Positions 1 to 5,623 of a stretch of 6,333 nt of DNA are shown one piece after another. This DNA is from Microcaldota archaeon (GTDB taxonomy: Archaea > Micrarchaeota > Micrarchaeia > Micrarchaeales > Micrarchaeaceae), in the NCBI GenBank assembly GCA_021828345.1, contig JAJZJI010000070.1, forward strand, positions 1-6,333, written 5' to 3'. How positions within the stretch are numbered: the first letter of the stretch is position 1; every line of letters starts with the position of its first letter. The notes beneath the pieces are model-generated. The model was not told the DNA's origin, made no database searches, and saw nothing but the letters and a program-made list of their open reading frames with translations. Made by a program: the position numbers and the translations under genes.

Positions 1-402
1 GAATCGGGAATGCCAAGGACGCTTGATGAGATAGCAAATATATCTGGCGTAGCAAAGAAGGATGTGGGTCGCGCATATAGAATAATATCCCATGAATTAG
101 ACTTGAAGATGCCTTTAATAGATCCAGTAGCCTATGTTCCAAGATATGTTAATGCTTTAAAACTAAGCGGAGATGCCCAAGAAAAGGCGGTCGAGCTTTT
201 GAAGATGGCAATGAAGAAAGGCTTACTATCTGGAAGAAGCCCTACGGGCGTTAGCGCTGCAGCGGTATATATCGCTGGCGCGATAGTGGGAGAGCGCAGA
301 ACGCAAAAGGAGATAGCTGATGTTGCTGGTGTTACTGAAGTAACAATCAGAAACAGATACAGGGAGCTAAAAGAGCAGCTAAACTTAGATGTAAACCTGT
401 AA
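1..402 (+). CDS. tfb: Transcription initiation factor B (TFB), C-terminal part, 5'-truncated by the window edge
   Basis: The frame is open from base 1, so the gene starts upstream; the ATG at 10 is an internal Met, not the start. TFB, the archaeal TFIIB homologue, bridges TBP-TATA and RNA polymerase and reads the BRE. The visible 133 codons begin near the end of the first cyclin repeat (PRTLDEIA, then GRAYRIISHEL) and continue through the linker IDPVAYVPRY into the second cyclin repeat. That repeat contains SGRSPTGVSAAAVYIA (about 78-92) and the BRE-reading helix-turn-helix TQKEIADVAGVTEVTIRNRY (about 101-120). The protein ends shortly after this helix, as TFBs normally do, so the C-terminus is intact. 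The N-terminal zinc ribbon and B-reader are outside the window. The next gene starts 17 nt downstream on the same strand, so the two are probably co-transcribed. Family assignment is very secure; which TFB paralogue it is cannot be told. Confidence 0.96.
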   Translation, partial: ESGMPRTLDEIANISGVAKKDVGRAYRIISHELDLKMPLIDPVAYVPRYVNALKLSGDAQEKAVELLKMAMKKGLLSGRSPTGVSAAAVYIAGAIVGERRTQKEIADVAGVTEVTIRNRYRELKEQLNLDVNL

Positions 403-410
403 ATATAAGA

Positions 411-415
411 GTGAT
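411..415 (+). promoter_or_regulatory. Shine-Dalgarno GTGAT supporting a TTG start at 420
   Basis: GTGAT pairs with the 3' end of archaeal 16S rRNA (anti-SD ...AUCACCUCC) and ends 4 nt before TTG. The same GTGAT with the same 4-nt gap precedes the ATG of the aminopeptidase gene at 5711. This parallel supports TTG as the real start and keeps the full signal peptide in frame. Confidence 0.55.
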
Positions 416-419
416 TTGA

Positions 420-854
420 TTGAAAAGTTTGGCAGTGTTTATTTTTTTTATGCTGCCATCCATTCTATTTTTAAGTACGGGCTCCGCAAATACATCTATA
501 CCATCGAATTTTATTAATAACGCTTCTATTTCAATACGAATAAATAACACATTATCATATGTTAATGAGGTTAATGGCAGTGCGTATTTGATTTTTTATC
601 CGAATTTATCTACAGCATATAATGATATAAATGCTGCAAAAAATATTTCTGGCAACACTTCAAAAATAAATTATCTGCTTGTAGGCGCAAAAAATAACGC
701 AACATATGAGCGCAATATGTTAAATGGTTATAGATACGTATCTTTTATTGTAATGGTCGTTTTTGCTATTCTATCCGGTTTTATACTATACAAATTTGCC
801 CTTCCATATAAAAAAACGTATAAAAACAAAAATAAAAATAAGAAAAAAGTATGA
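420..854 (+). CDS. Small secreted/membrane-anchored protein with a sequon-rich ectodomain (unknown function)
   Basis: Not a family I recognise. The 144-residue product reads as a type I membrane protein. Residues 1-23 look like a signal peptide: Lys2, a hydrophobic core about 4-18, and a plausible cleavage site after GSA-23. Residues 24-106 form a short extracytoplasmic domain, 107-128 a membrane helix, and 131-143 a Lys/Asn tail (alternating KN, then KKK) that fits the cytoplasmic side. The ectodomain has eight N-X-S/T sequons, at N24, N34, N42, N52, N62, N75, N79 and N93, several about ten residues apart, so heavy N-glycosylation is likely if the cell has an oligosaccharyltransferase. There are no cysteines. 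The TTG start is chosen for the GTGAT at 411-415 and the intact signal peptide; the next in-frame Met (residue 11) would cut the signal. It sits 17 nt after tfb, with a terminator just downstream. A surface-layer or envelope accessory role is inference only. Confidence 0.8.
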   Translation: MKSLAVFIFFMLPSILFLSTGSANTSIPSNFINNASISIRINNTLSYVNEVNGSAYLIFYPNLSTAYNDINAAKNISGNTSKINYLLVGAKNNATYERNMLNGYRYVSFIVMVVFAILSGFILYKFALPYKKTYKNKNKNKKKV

Positions 855-858
855 CAAT

Positions 859-887
859 GTTAGTCAGTTGACTAACTTTTTCTTTTT
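859..887 (+). terminator. Hairpin plus T-tract terminator after the tfb operon
   Basis: A perfect 8-bp inverted repeat, GTTAGTCA / TGACTAAC (859-866 and 869-876), is followed at once by TTTTTCTTTTT (877-887). Only 2 nt separate the arms, so the real hairpin probably opens one or two closing pairs. It lies 4 nt after the stop at 854 and likely ends the tfb-membrane protein transcript before the TRAM promoter. Confidence 0.75.
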
Positions 888-898
888 AGTAGAATAGC

Positions 899-906
899 TT
901 TAAAAG
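899..906 (+). promoter_or_regulatory. TATA box of the TRAM gene
   Basis: TTTAAAAG is centred about 37 bp before the ATG at 940. Transcription would start near 928, giving a leader of about 11 nt that contains GGTG (929-932), a Shine-Dalgarno site 7 nt from the ATG. The box lies inside a short palindrome, AGCTTT-A-AAAGCT (896-908). Confidence 0.55.
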
Positions 907-939
907 CTTTCATTATCAATTAAAAATTGGTGTGAGAAT

Positions 940-1170
940 ATGGTTGTTGCAAACGATGAGCTGACCGAAGGAGCTGAATATACTGTGGAGGTATATGCGA
1001 AAGGTGCACGGGGAGAGGGTATAGGCAGAGTGGGAAATGTAGTAGTAATGATAAAAGATGCAAAGACTAGAATTGGCCGGCAGTATAATGTACGCGTTAC
1101 AAAAATACATAGAACATTTGCATATGCTGAAATAGATGGTGGGGAGCGCTTAGCCCAGATAGTGGTGTAA
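940..1170 (+). CDS. Stand-alone TRAM-domain RNA-binding protein
   Basis: The 76-residue product is essentially one TRAM domain, a small beta-barrel RNA-binding fold also found in RumA and MiaB-type enzymes. Matching landmarks are the opening G11-x-x-Y-x-V, the GARGEGIGRVGNVVVMIKDA block (22-41, with the conserved G-E-G-I-x-R), V51-R-V-T-K-I and the closing F60-A-Y-A-E. Single-domain TRAM proteins are common in archaea, and one from a cold-adapted methanogen has been shown to act as an RNA chaperone, like bacterial cold-shock proteins. That role is likely here but inferred. The start is supported by GGTG 7 nt upstream and by a TATA box. The gene is monocistronic between two terminator-like hairpins and converges with the repeat-protein gene, whose stop lies 43 bp away on the other strand. 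Confidence 0.9.
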   Translation: MVVANDELTEGAEYTVEVYAKGARGEGIGRVGNVVVMIKDAKTRIGRQYNVRVTKIHRTFAYAEIDGGERLAQIVV

Positions 1171-1194
1171 CCTACTATCTTTTTTTATTTTTTT
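1157..1194 (+). terminator. Hairpin terminator overlapping the end of the TRAM gene
   Basis: AGATAGTGG (1157-1165) pairs with CCTACTATCT (1171-1180), forming 9 bp with one bulged T and a TGTAA loop. A long T-rich run follows (TTTTTTT-A-TTTTTTT, about 1180-1194). The left arm is made from the last TRAM codons and the loop contains the stop codon. On the minus strand the hairpin has no T-run after it, so it should act only on plus-strand transcription. Confidence 0.75.
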
Positions 1195-1213
1195 GATATA
1201 AATCAGGTTGCAT

Positions 1214-2650
1214 CTATTTTCTAAGAGATTTGTTATATCTCTCTATTGATGTTTTAGCAATATCATATATACTCTCTTCATCAACATCAATAATGTTTTT
1301 AAATTCTTCATTTTTGGATTCTAAAACGCGCCTTGCTGCGCTTGCGTGGGTCATTACGGCTTCATGACCAAATGTCCAATTCTTCTTTCTTTTTGGGGAT
1401 ACTATTGTTTTAGTATATAATTTTGGATCCTTTATTACCTTTCTTGCGATCTCTCCCCACTTAATTATTGCAATCTGACCGACGCTCTCATAATTATCAT
1501 TTTCGATGCTCAAAATGCTATTCTCATCACTATTTAATTCAAATGCTAACATTGCTGCATCAAGATGTGTTTGCACCGCAATTTGTATTACTGTTATGCC
1601 CTCCTCATCACTTAGTCTTCCAATGTCTATATTAGATATTGCTTTTATGGCAGCTTTGCTACTTCCTAAAACTGCTGCATGCCCAATGGACCAGCCATCT
1701 AAATTTTTAATGCTTGCAATGTTATAATTTTCAATTGCATATAATGCCGCATTGTTATTTAATTCTACCACTCTATGCCCTAAATATTTTTTAACACCGT
1801 ATTCCAATGTGCTAAGCTCACCATCTTTTAAGATATGCATTGCAAATATCTCATCATCTTTGATGAGTTCATCAAGTATTTTTCTATCAGATTTTTTTAG
1901 CAGCGTATGTACCTTTTTTACAATCTCATTGTGTAATTCCTTTTCAAGATTATTCTCTTCTACGTTATTATCTATTTTTAAATTAGGTGCTTTTAAAGAA
2001 TTGTCTGTCACTTGCGTCTCTACTACCTCATCAGGTTTTATGACTGCCGAATTGTTATCACTACTTTGAATTGAGCTATTTGCATTATTTATATATATTT
2101 TTTTAATGGATCCTATCTTATGGGCGCTTATAAGATCCTCTAAATGCTTTGTTTCACTTTCTGTAAGATTTGATCCGTATACTTTTAGTATTATACTTGC
2201 AACACTGAGTCCATAATTATTGGAATAACTTAGTATATTATCATTAGTTATACATAATTTGGCAATTTCTAAGTGCCATCTGGCAGCTTCATGGTATAAA
2301 CTCCATCCATCTTTAGAACATATTTTCATTAGGTCCTCATTTCCAAAGAATTCTTTTGCTAAACTGAGATGTTTTTTAATAATTAAATGTGCATACGTCG
2401 ATCCATCCGAATTATCGCAGACGTGTCTCGCATAATCTAAATTTAAGAGTACATATCGTGCGGCATCAATATCCTTACATATAATCTCACGTACTACTGC
2501 GCGATTGTCACTATTTATGTGCCTTTTCAAATTATTTATTTTGCTATAATGTTCAATATCTTGATTTTTTGATAATGTTGCCATACTATCATTAGTAATG
2601 TGCATCATCCATTCAAATATTAATAACTTTTGAAAACATTGCGTTTGCAT
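1214..2650 (-). CDS. Ankyrin-like repeat protein (unknown function)
   Basis: The 478-residue product is built from degenerate repeats of about 32-37 residues. The core of each is DGWSxxHxAxxxHxxxAxxxL, close to the ankyrin pattern G-x-T-x-L-H-x-A-A-x-x-G-H-x-E-I-V-K-L-L. The clearest units start near residues 80 (DGSTYAHLI), 113 (KDGWSLYHEAARWHLEIAKL), 145 (YGLSVASII), 317 (LDGWSIGHAAVLGSSKAAI), 349 (EEGITVIQIAVQTHLDAA), 386 (NYESVGQIAIIKWGEIARKV) and 423 (KNWTFGHEAVMTHASAARRV), with weaker ones near 48, 275 and 458. A polar Ser/Asn/Glu-rich linker (about 183-240) splits two repeat arrays. No signal peptide, membrane helix or catalytic motif is seen, so a cytoplasmic protein-protein interaction scaffold is the reasonable guess. 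The start at 2650 fits a TATA box centred 35 bp upstream, but Met15, Met16 or Met23 are alternatives and there is no clear Shine-Dalgarno. It is oriented against all its neighbours. HEAT-like or another alpha-solenoid class remains possible. Confidence 0.85.
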   Translation of the reverse strand: MQTQCFQKLLIFEWMMHITNDSMATLSKNQDIEHYSKINNLKRHINSDNRAVVREIICKDIDAARYVLLNLDYARHVCDNSDGSTYAHLIIKKHLSLAKEFFGNEDLMKICSKDGWSLYHEAARWHLEIAKLCITNDNILSYSNNYGLSVASIILKVYGSNLTESETKHLEDLISAHKIGSIKKIYINNANSSIQSSDNNSAVIKPDEVVETQVTDNSLKAPNLKIDNNVEENNLEKELHNEIVKKVHTLLKKSDRKILDELIKDDEIFAMHILKDGELSTLEYGVKKYLGHRVVELNNNAALYAIENYNIASIKNLDGWSIGHAAVLGSSKAAIKAISNIDIGRLSDEEGITVIQIAVQTHLDAAMLAFELNSDENSILSIENDNYESVGQIAIIKWGEIARKVIKDPKLYTKTIVSPKRKKNWTFGHEAVMTHASAARRVLESKNEEFKNIIDVDEESIYDIAKTSIERYNKSLRK

Positions 2651-2680
2651 TAATAAAATAAAAATAAGATAAATAGATTT

Positions 2681-2690
2681 TTTATATATA
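2681..2690 (-). promoter_or_regulatory. TATA box of the ankyrin-like gene
   Basis: On the minus strand TATATATAAA is centred about 35 bp before the ATG at 2650. Transcription would start near 2659, giving a leader of under 10 nt. This is consistent with the lack of a Shine-Dalgarno site and supports the longest start. Confidence 0.5.
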
Positions 2691-2718
2691 TTAATGTGCA
2701 GAAGCTACTACATAAAGC

Positions 2719-2726
2719 TTTAAATA
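2719..2726 (+). promoter_or_regulatory. Candidate TATA box for a transcript starting near 2749
   Basis: TTTAAATA, preceded by CATAAAGC, closely resembles the TRAM promoter (AGCTTTAAA in both). It would start transcription about 26 bp on, near the GGGTTGG at 2749. A second box, TATATAAT (2741-2748), would start near 2771, at the base of the predicted hairpin. Either fits a small RNA or a long psmB leader. Confidence 0.35.
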
Positions 2727-2730
2727 ACTA

Positions 2731-2745
2731 ATATATCAGATATAT
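2731..2745. repeat. 15-bp palindrome between TATA box and predicted start
   Basis: ATATATC-A-GATATAT is a perfect inverted repeat with a 1-bp centre, placed directly downstream of the TTTAAATA box. Archaeal repressors often bind there. It is made mostly of alternating A/T, so chance is a real alternative. Confidence 0.25.
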
Positions 2746-2748
2746 AAT

Positions 2749-2824
2749 GGGTTGGCGAATAGTTCCTAGATGAGTTTGGATTTTTGTTGTAAGATTTTTC
2801 TTCGAACACATATCCAACTTTTTT
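2749..2824 (+). ncRNA. Possible structured small RNA or psmB leader hairpin
   Basis: The plus strand can fold into a long imperfect hairpin from 2772 to 2820. GAG pairs with CTT around a bulged T, then TTGGAT (2776-2781) with ATCCAA (2812-2817). A 3x3 internal loop follows, then TGTT (2785-2788) with AACA (2805-2808), a 2x2 internal loop, AAGA (2791-2794) with TCTT (2799-2802), and a TTTT loop. A T5 run (2820-2824) follows directly. An alternative pairing joins GTTGG (2751-2755) to CCAAC (2814-2818). Candidate TATA boxes lie at suitable distance upstream. It is not a tRNA, and no C/D or H/ACA signature was found. It could be a terminated small RNA, an attenuator in the psmB leader, or chance structure in AT-rich DNA. 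The pairing was worked out by eye with no energy calculation. Confidence 0.3.
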
Positions 2825-2905
2825 ATCAATCACCATGAAATGGTTTGAATGATATTTTATTTCAGAAGCGATGTTTTAGTTATCGGTTCAATAGTATTCT
2901 GAGAA

Positions 2906-2929
2906 TTTATAATTATATGTTTATGGGTG
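2906..2929 (+). promoter_or_regulatory. psmB TATA box and Shine-Dalgarno
   Basis: TTTATAAT (2906-2913) is centred 25 bp before the ATG at 2935, which predicts a leaderless mRNA. However GGGTG (2925-2929) lies 5 nt before the same ATG and would serve as a Shine-Dalgarno only on a longer transcript. Such a transcript could come from TATTTTAT at 2853-2860 or from the promoters near 2719-2748. Both signals point to 2935 as the start codon. Apart from a small ACCAT-GAA-ATGGT hairpin (2832-2844), nothing else is seen in 2825-2905. Confidence 0.5.
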
Positions 2930-2934
2930 TATAA

Positions 2935-3579
2935 ATGAGTCTTGATATGGATGTATATAAGAATTTTTTGAAAGGAACAACGACTGTTGGTATGGTCTGC
3001 AGTGATGGGGTCGTAATAGGTGCGGATTCTAAGGCTACAATGGGTACATTTATCTCTACAATAGAGGCACAAAAAATAATAAAGATTGACAATAATTTGG
3101 GCATGACAATAGCGGGTTCTGTAGGAGATGCAAATGAACTTGCACGAATAATAAAGGCTCAAAATGAGATATATAAAATGAATGAGGGACATCCAATGTC
3201 ACCAAAATCAGCAACATCACTATTATCAGTTATAATGCAGCAGAATAAGATGATGCCATTTTACGTGCAGCTTATTGTTGGTGGTATGGATAGCAGCGGT
3301 ACCCAGTTGTATTCAATTGATCCAATAGGCGGTTATACTGCTGAGAGTAAATTTACTGCAACGGGCAGCGGTACTGAGAGCGCCATAGGATATATAGAGG
3401 ATGTTTATAAACCTGGTATAAATACGAAGGAAGGTATAAAGATAGCCGCAAAGGCGTTATCCATAGCAATGAGAAGGGATTCTGCAACTGGAGGCGCGAG
3501 GAATATTGTTGTGATATCCAAAAGCGGATATGTAGAATATGGCGAGAAGGATATAGAGAAGGTATTTGCAAGCAAATAA
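2935..3579 (+). CDS. psmB: 20S proteasome beta subunit (N-terminal threonine protease)
   Basis: This is the catalytic beta subunit of the archaeal 20S proteasome, which forms the inner two heptameric rings and degrades unfolded proteins in the cytoplasm. The 214-residue precursor has a 14-residue propeptide ending in Gly14. Self-cleavage at Gly14-Thr15 would expose the catalytic Thr in TTTVG. In mature numbering D17 (GADSKATMG) and K33 (EAQKIIKI) fall exactly at the canonical catalytic positions. The family GSG serine is in ATGSGTE (about Ser131 mature), and the conserved Asp-Ser block is RRDSATGG (168-173). In that block Thr replaces the second Ser of Thermoplasma RDSASGG, a conservative swap. 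GMTIAGSVGDA and QLIVGGMD are further family blocks. Length is normal. The alpha subunit is not in the window. aCPSF1 follows after 91 bp, a neighbourhood known in methanogens. Both a TATA box and GGGTG support the start. Confidence 0.97.
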   Translation: MSLDMDVYKNFLKGTTTVGMVCSDGVVIGADSKATMGTFISTIEAQKIIKIDNNLGMTIAGSVGDANELARIIKAQNEIYKMNEGHPMSPKSATSLLSVIMQQNKMMPFYVQLIVGGMDSSGTQLYSIDPIGGYTAESKFTATGSGTESAIGYIEDVYKPGINTKEGIKIAAKALSIAMRRDSATGGARNIVVISKSGYVEYGEKDIEKVFASK

Positions 3580-3592
3580 GTGCTGCAAATAC
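3562..3592 (+). terminator. Inverted repeat spanning the psmB stop (possible terminator)
   Basis: A perfect 9-bp inverted repeat, GTATTTGCA (3562-3570) and TGCAAATAC (3584-3592), encloses the stop codon in a 13-nt loop. The nearest T-run (TTTTT, 3603-3607) lies 10 nt beyond the stem, so this is a weak classical terminator. It may instead shape or protect the mRNA 3' end, or be chance. Confidence 0.4.
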
Positions 3593-3642
3593 TATTTAGA
3601 AATTTTTGAATTAACAAATCTACTGTTTTTGATTGTTTAACA

Positions 3643-3650
3643 TTATAATA
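3643..3650 (+). promoter_or_regulatory. TATA box of aCPSF1, predicting a leaderless mRNA
   Basis: TTATAATA is centred 24-25 bp before the ATG at 3671, so transcription should begin at or next to the start codon. No GGTG or GTGAT lies upstream, which agrees with leaderless translation. The nearby ATG at 3663 is out of frame. Confidence 0.6.
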
Positions 3651-3670
3651 AGAGAATATCAGATGTTTTT

Positions 3671-5623
3671 ATGGATGAAAATAACGAGACACCAACGATA
3701 AAAGAGGACATATTTGCAAAAATAAAATCGATGATACCTGAAGAAGCTGGGTATGTAAAATCCGAATTTGAAGGTCCTGACATAGTGATATATGTTAAGA
3801 ATTCCGCATTTCTTTACGAAAATGAGAATATGATACGAAATATAGCTATAGCTATAAAAAAGAAGATAATACTTCGAAGTGATAGCGCATCATTGATGAA
3901 TCCTGAAGAGGCATTGAAGATAATAAATGAAATCGTACCTAAGGAGGCTGTTGTAAATAACGTGAAATTTGTGCCAGAATTTAACGAGGTATATATAGAA
4001 TCACTTAAACCGGGTTTAGTAATAGGCAAAAGCGGTAGCACATTAAAGTCAATAGCAATAAAGACTGGATGGTTGGCAAAGACGCAGCGCACTCCAACAA
4101 TGTCTAGCGATACAATAACTGGTGTGAGAAAGCTTTTATTTAATGAGAGTACGTTTAGAAAGAAGTTTTTAACTAATGTGGGTAAAAAGATAAATGCCCC
4201 TATAATGAAGAGTGAATGGTTAAAAGTTACGGCATTAGGTGGCTTTAGAGAGGTTGGACGAAGCAGTCTGTTACTAGAAACACCGCATTCTAAAGTTATG
4301 ATTGATTGTGGTATAAGTCCAGAGCCTGCCATAAAGGGAATAAACGCAAATGATAATAGTGATGTTAATAAGGCATTTCCTTATCTTGATAGCGCTAATA
4401 TATCAATAAATGAGCTTGATGCTGTAATACTAACGCATGCTCATATGGATCATGCGGGATTCGTTCCATATCTATACAAATTTGGATATACAGGCCCAGT
4501 ATATTGCACTCCACCGACTCGTGATTTAACTGCGCTTTTATTAAATGATTATATAAGGCTTGTACAAAAGAGCGGAGGCGCGCCACTATATGAGGAGAAG
4601 GATATAAAGAAAATGCTCCTACATATGATCACACGCGATTATGGTGAAGTTACAAATATAACTGATGAGATAAAATTAACATATCATAATGCTGGGCATA
4701 TTCTCGGTAGTGCAACATTGCATTTACATATAGGAGAGGGAATGTATAATATTGTACATACTGGTGATATGAAGTATGGATTTACCAGATTATATGATCC
4801 TGCAAAAACAAAATATCCACGTATAGATTCATTGTTTATAGAGAGTACATATGGTTATCAAAAGAACGCAATGCCATCAAATAGACATGAGTCGGAGCGT
4901 AATTTAATGGAGATGATAAAACGTACAATAGATAATAAGGGTAAAGTGCTTATACCGCTTTTTGCAGTAGGACGAGCGCAGGAATTGCAATTGGTTCTTG
5001 AAAATTATATGACTATGGTAAAGAACTATGATTTTGATGTGCCTGTATTTCTTGATGGTATGATACTAGAATCTAGTGCGATACACACAGCATATCCTGA
5101 ATACTTAAAGGAGAGTTTGAAGAACAGAATATTAAATAATAGATCGCCATTTGAGAGTGAGATATTTGAAGTGGTAAAAGGAGAGCGCGATGTTGTTTAT
5201 GATAGCGGCCCTGCAATAATACTTGCAAGCGGGGGCATGATGAATGGCGGCAGTAGTGTTGAGTATTTCAAAAGACTTGCTGATGATCCTAAAAACACAT
5301 TAATATTTACTGGATATCAGAGCGCAGGATCATTAGGTAGAAGAATACAAAATGGTATAAATGAGGTCCCGCTTCCTAATGAGGATGGTAAGATTGTGCC
5401 ATTTAAGGTAAATATGAATGTAGCAACGGCTGAAGGTTTTTCAGGTCATAGTGATAGACGCCAGCTGATAAATTTTATGCAGGATCTACGTCCAAGACCT
5501 AAAAATATATTTACAATGCATGGAGAGGAGCATAGTTGCGAGGAACTTGCACGTGCTGCGGAGCGCATGCTGCATATAGATGCACGCGCGCCACGTAATT
5601 TGGACTCTACACGTCTAAAATAG
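3671..5623 (+). CDS. aCPSF1 / FttA: KH-domain beta-CASP ribonuclease and transcription termination factor
   Basis: Archaeal homologue of CPSF73: an RNA endonuclease and 5'-3' exonuclease that releases RNA polymerase at 3' ends. The 650 residues match the usual length (about 635-650). Residues 1-180 are the paired KH region, with the KH loop GKSG at 119-122. The metallo-beta-lactamase core starts at VTALGGFREVGRSS (about 186-199). It shows the zinc motifs D212, HAHMDH (256-261), GHILGSA (His343) and TGDMKYG (Asp366). The beta-CASP domain has motif A ESTYG (Glu391), IPLFAVGRAQE (428-438), ASGGMMNGG (519-527), motif B GFSGHSD (His593) and motif C TMHGEEHS (His617). The family C-terminus APRNLDSTRL is present, so it is full length with every active-site residue retained. 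It lies 91 bp after psmB with its own leaderless-type promoter, and upstream of a probable peptidase gene. The start at 3671 is fixed by the TATA distance. Confidence 0.97.
   Translation: MDENNETPTIKEDIFAKIKSMIPEEAGYVKSEFEGPDIVIYVKNSAFLYENENMIRNIAIAIKKKIILRSDSASLMNPEEALKIINEIVPKEAVVNNVKFVPEFNEVYIESLKPGLVIGKSGSTLKSIAIKTGWLAKTQRTPTMSSDTITGVRKLLFNESTFRKKFLTNVGKKINAPIMKSEWLKVTALGGFREVGRSSLLLETPHSKVMIDCGISPEPAIKGINANDNSDVNKAFPYLDSANISINELDAVILTHAHMDHAGFVPYLYKFGYTGPVYCTPPTRDLTALLLNDYIRLVQKSGGAPLYEEKDIKKMLLHMITRDYGEVTNITDEIKLTYHNAGHILGSATLHLHIGEGMYNIVHTGDMKYGFTRLYDPAKTKYPRIDSLFIESTYGYQKNAMPSNRHESERNLMEMIKRTIDNKGKVLIPLFAVGRAQELQLVLENYMTMVKNYDFDVPVFLDGMILESSAIHTAYPEYLKESLKNRILNNRSPFESEIFEVVKGERDVVYDSGPAIILASGGMMNGGSSVEYFKRLADDPKNTLIFTGYQSAGSLGRRIQNGINEVPLPNEDGKIVPFKVNMNVATAEGFSGHSDRRQLINFMQDLRPRPKNIFTMHGEEHSCEELARAAERMLHIDARAPRNLDSTRLK

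Noticed and set aside
10..12. ATG at 10 as the tfb start
   Set aside because: The frame is open from base 1 and the encoded sequence begins in the middle of the first cyclin repeat, so this is an internal Met.
821..850. A-rich run as a functional repeat
   Set aside because: It encodes the Lys/Asn tail of the membrane protein and is explained by positive-inside topology and A-rich codons.
1506..2069. Plus-strand open frames opposite the ankyrin-like gene
   Set aside because: They are Ser/Phe/Leu-rich shadows of the repeat gene; the minus-strand frame is far longer and has clear repeats and a TATA box.
2765..2780. Possible C/D-box guide RNA (TAGATGAG resembling box C)
   Set aside because: The box C match is only partial and no CTGA box D is present in the right place.
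2750..2819. tRNA-like reading: GGTTGG pairing with CCAACT 70 nt apart, and TTCGAAC resembling a T-loop
   Set aside because: The five bases on each side of TTCGAAC (TTTTC and ACATA) do not form a T-stem, there is no D-loop GG, the acceptor has only about six pairs including G-U, and no anticodon stem fits.
2857..3192. Minus-strand open frame over the psmB start
   Set aside because: It is antisense to the conserved catalytic Thr/Asp/Lys region of psmB and has no family resemblance.
3814..4332. 172-codon open frame on the minus strand inside aCPSF1
   Set aside because: It is the antisense shadow of the strongly conserved KH/metallo-beta-lactamase coding sequence, with no recognisable domain or promoter of its own.
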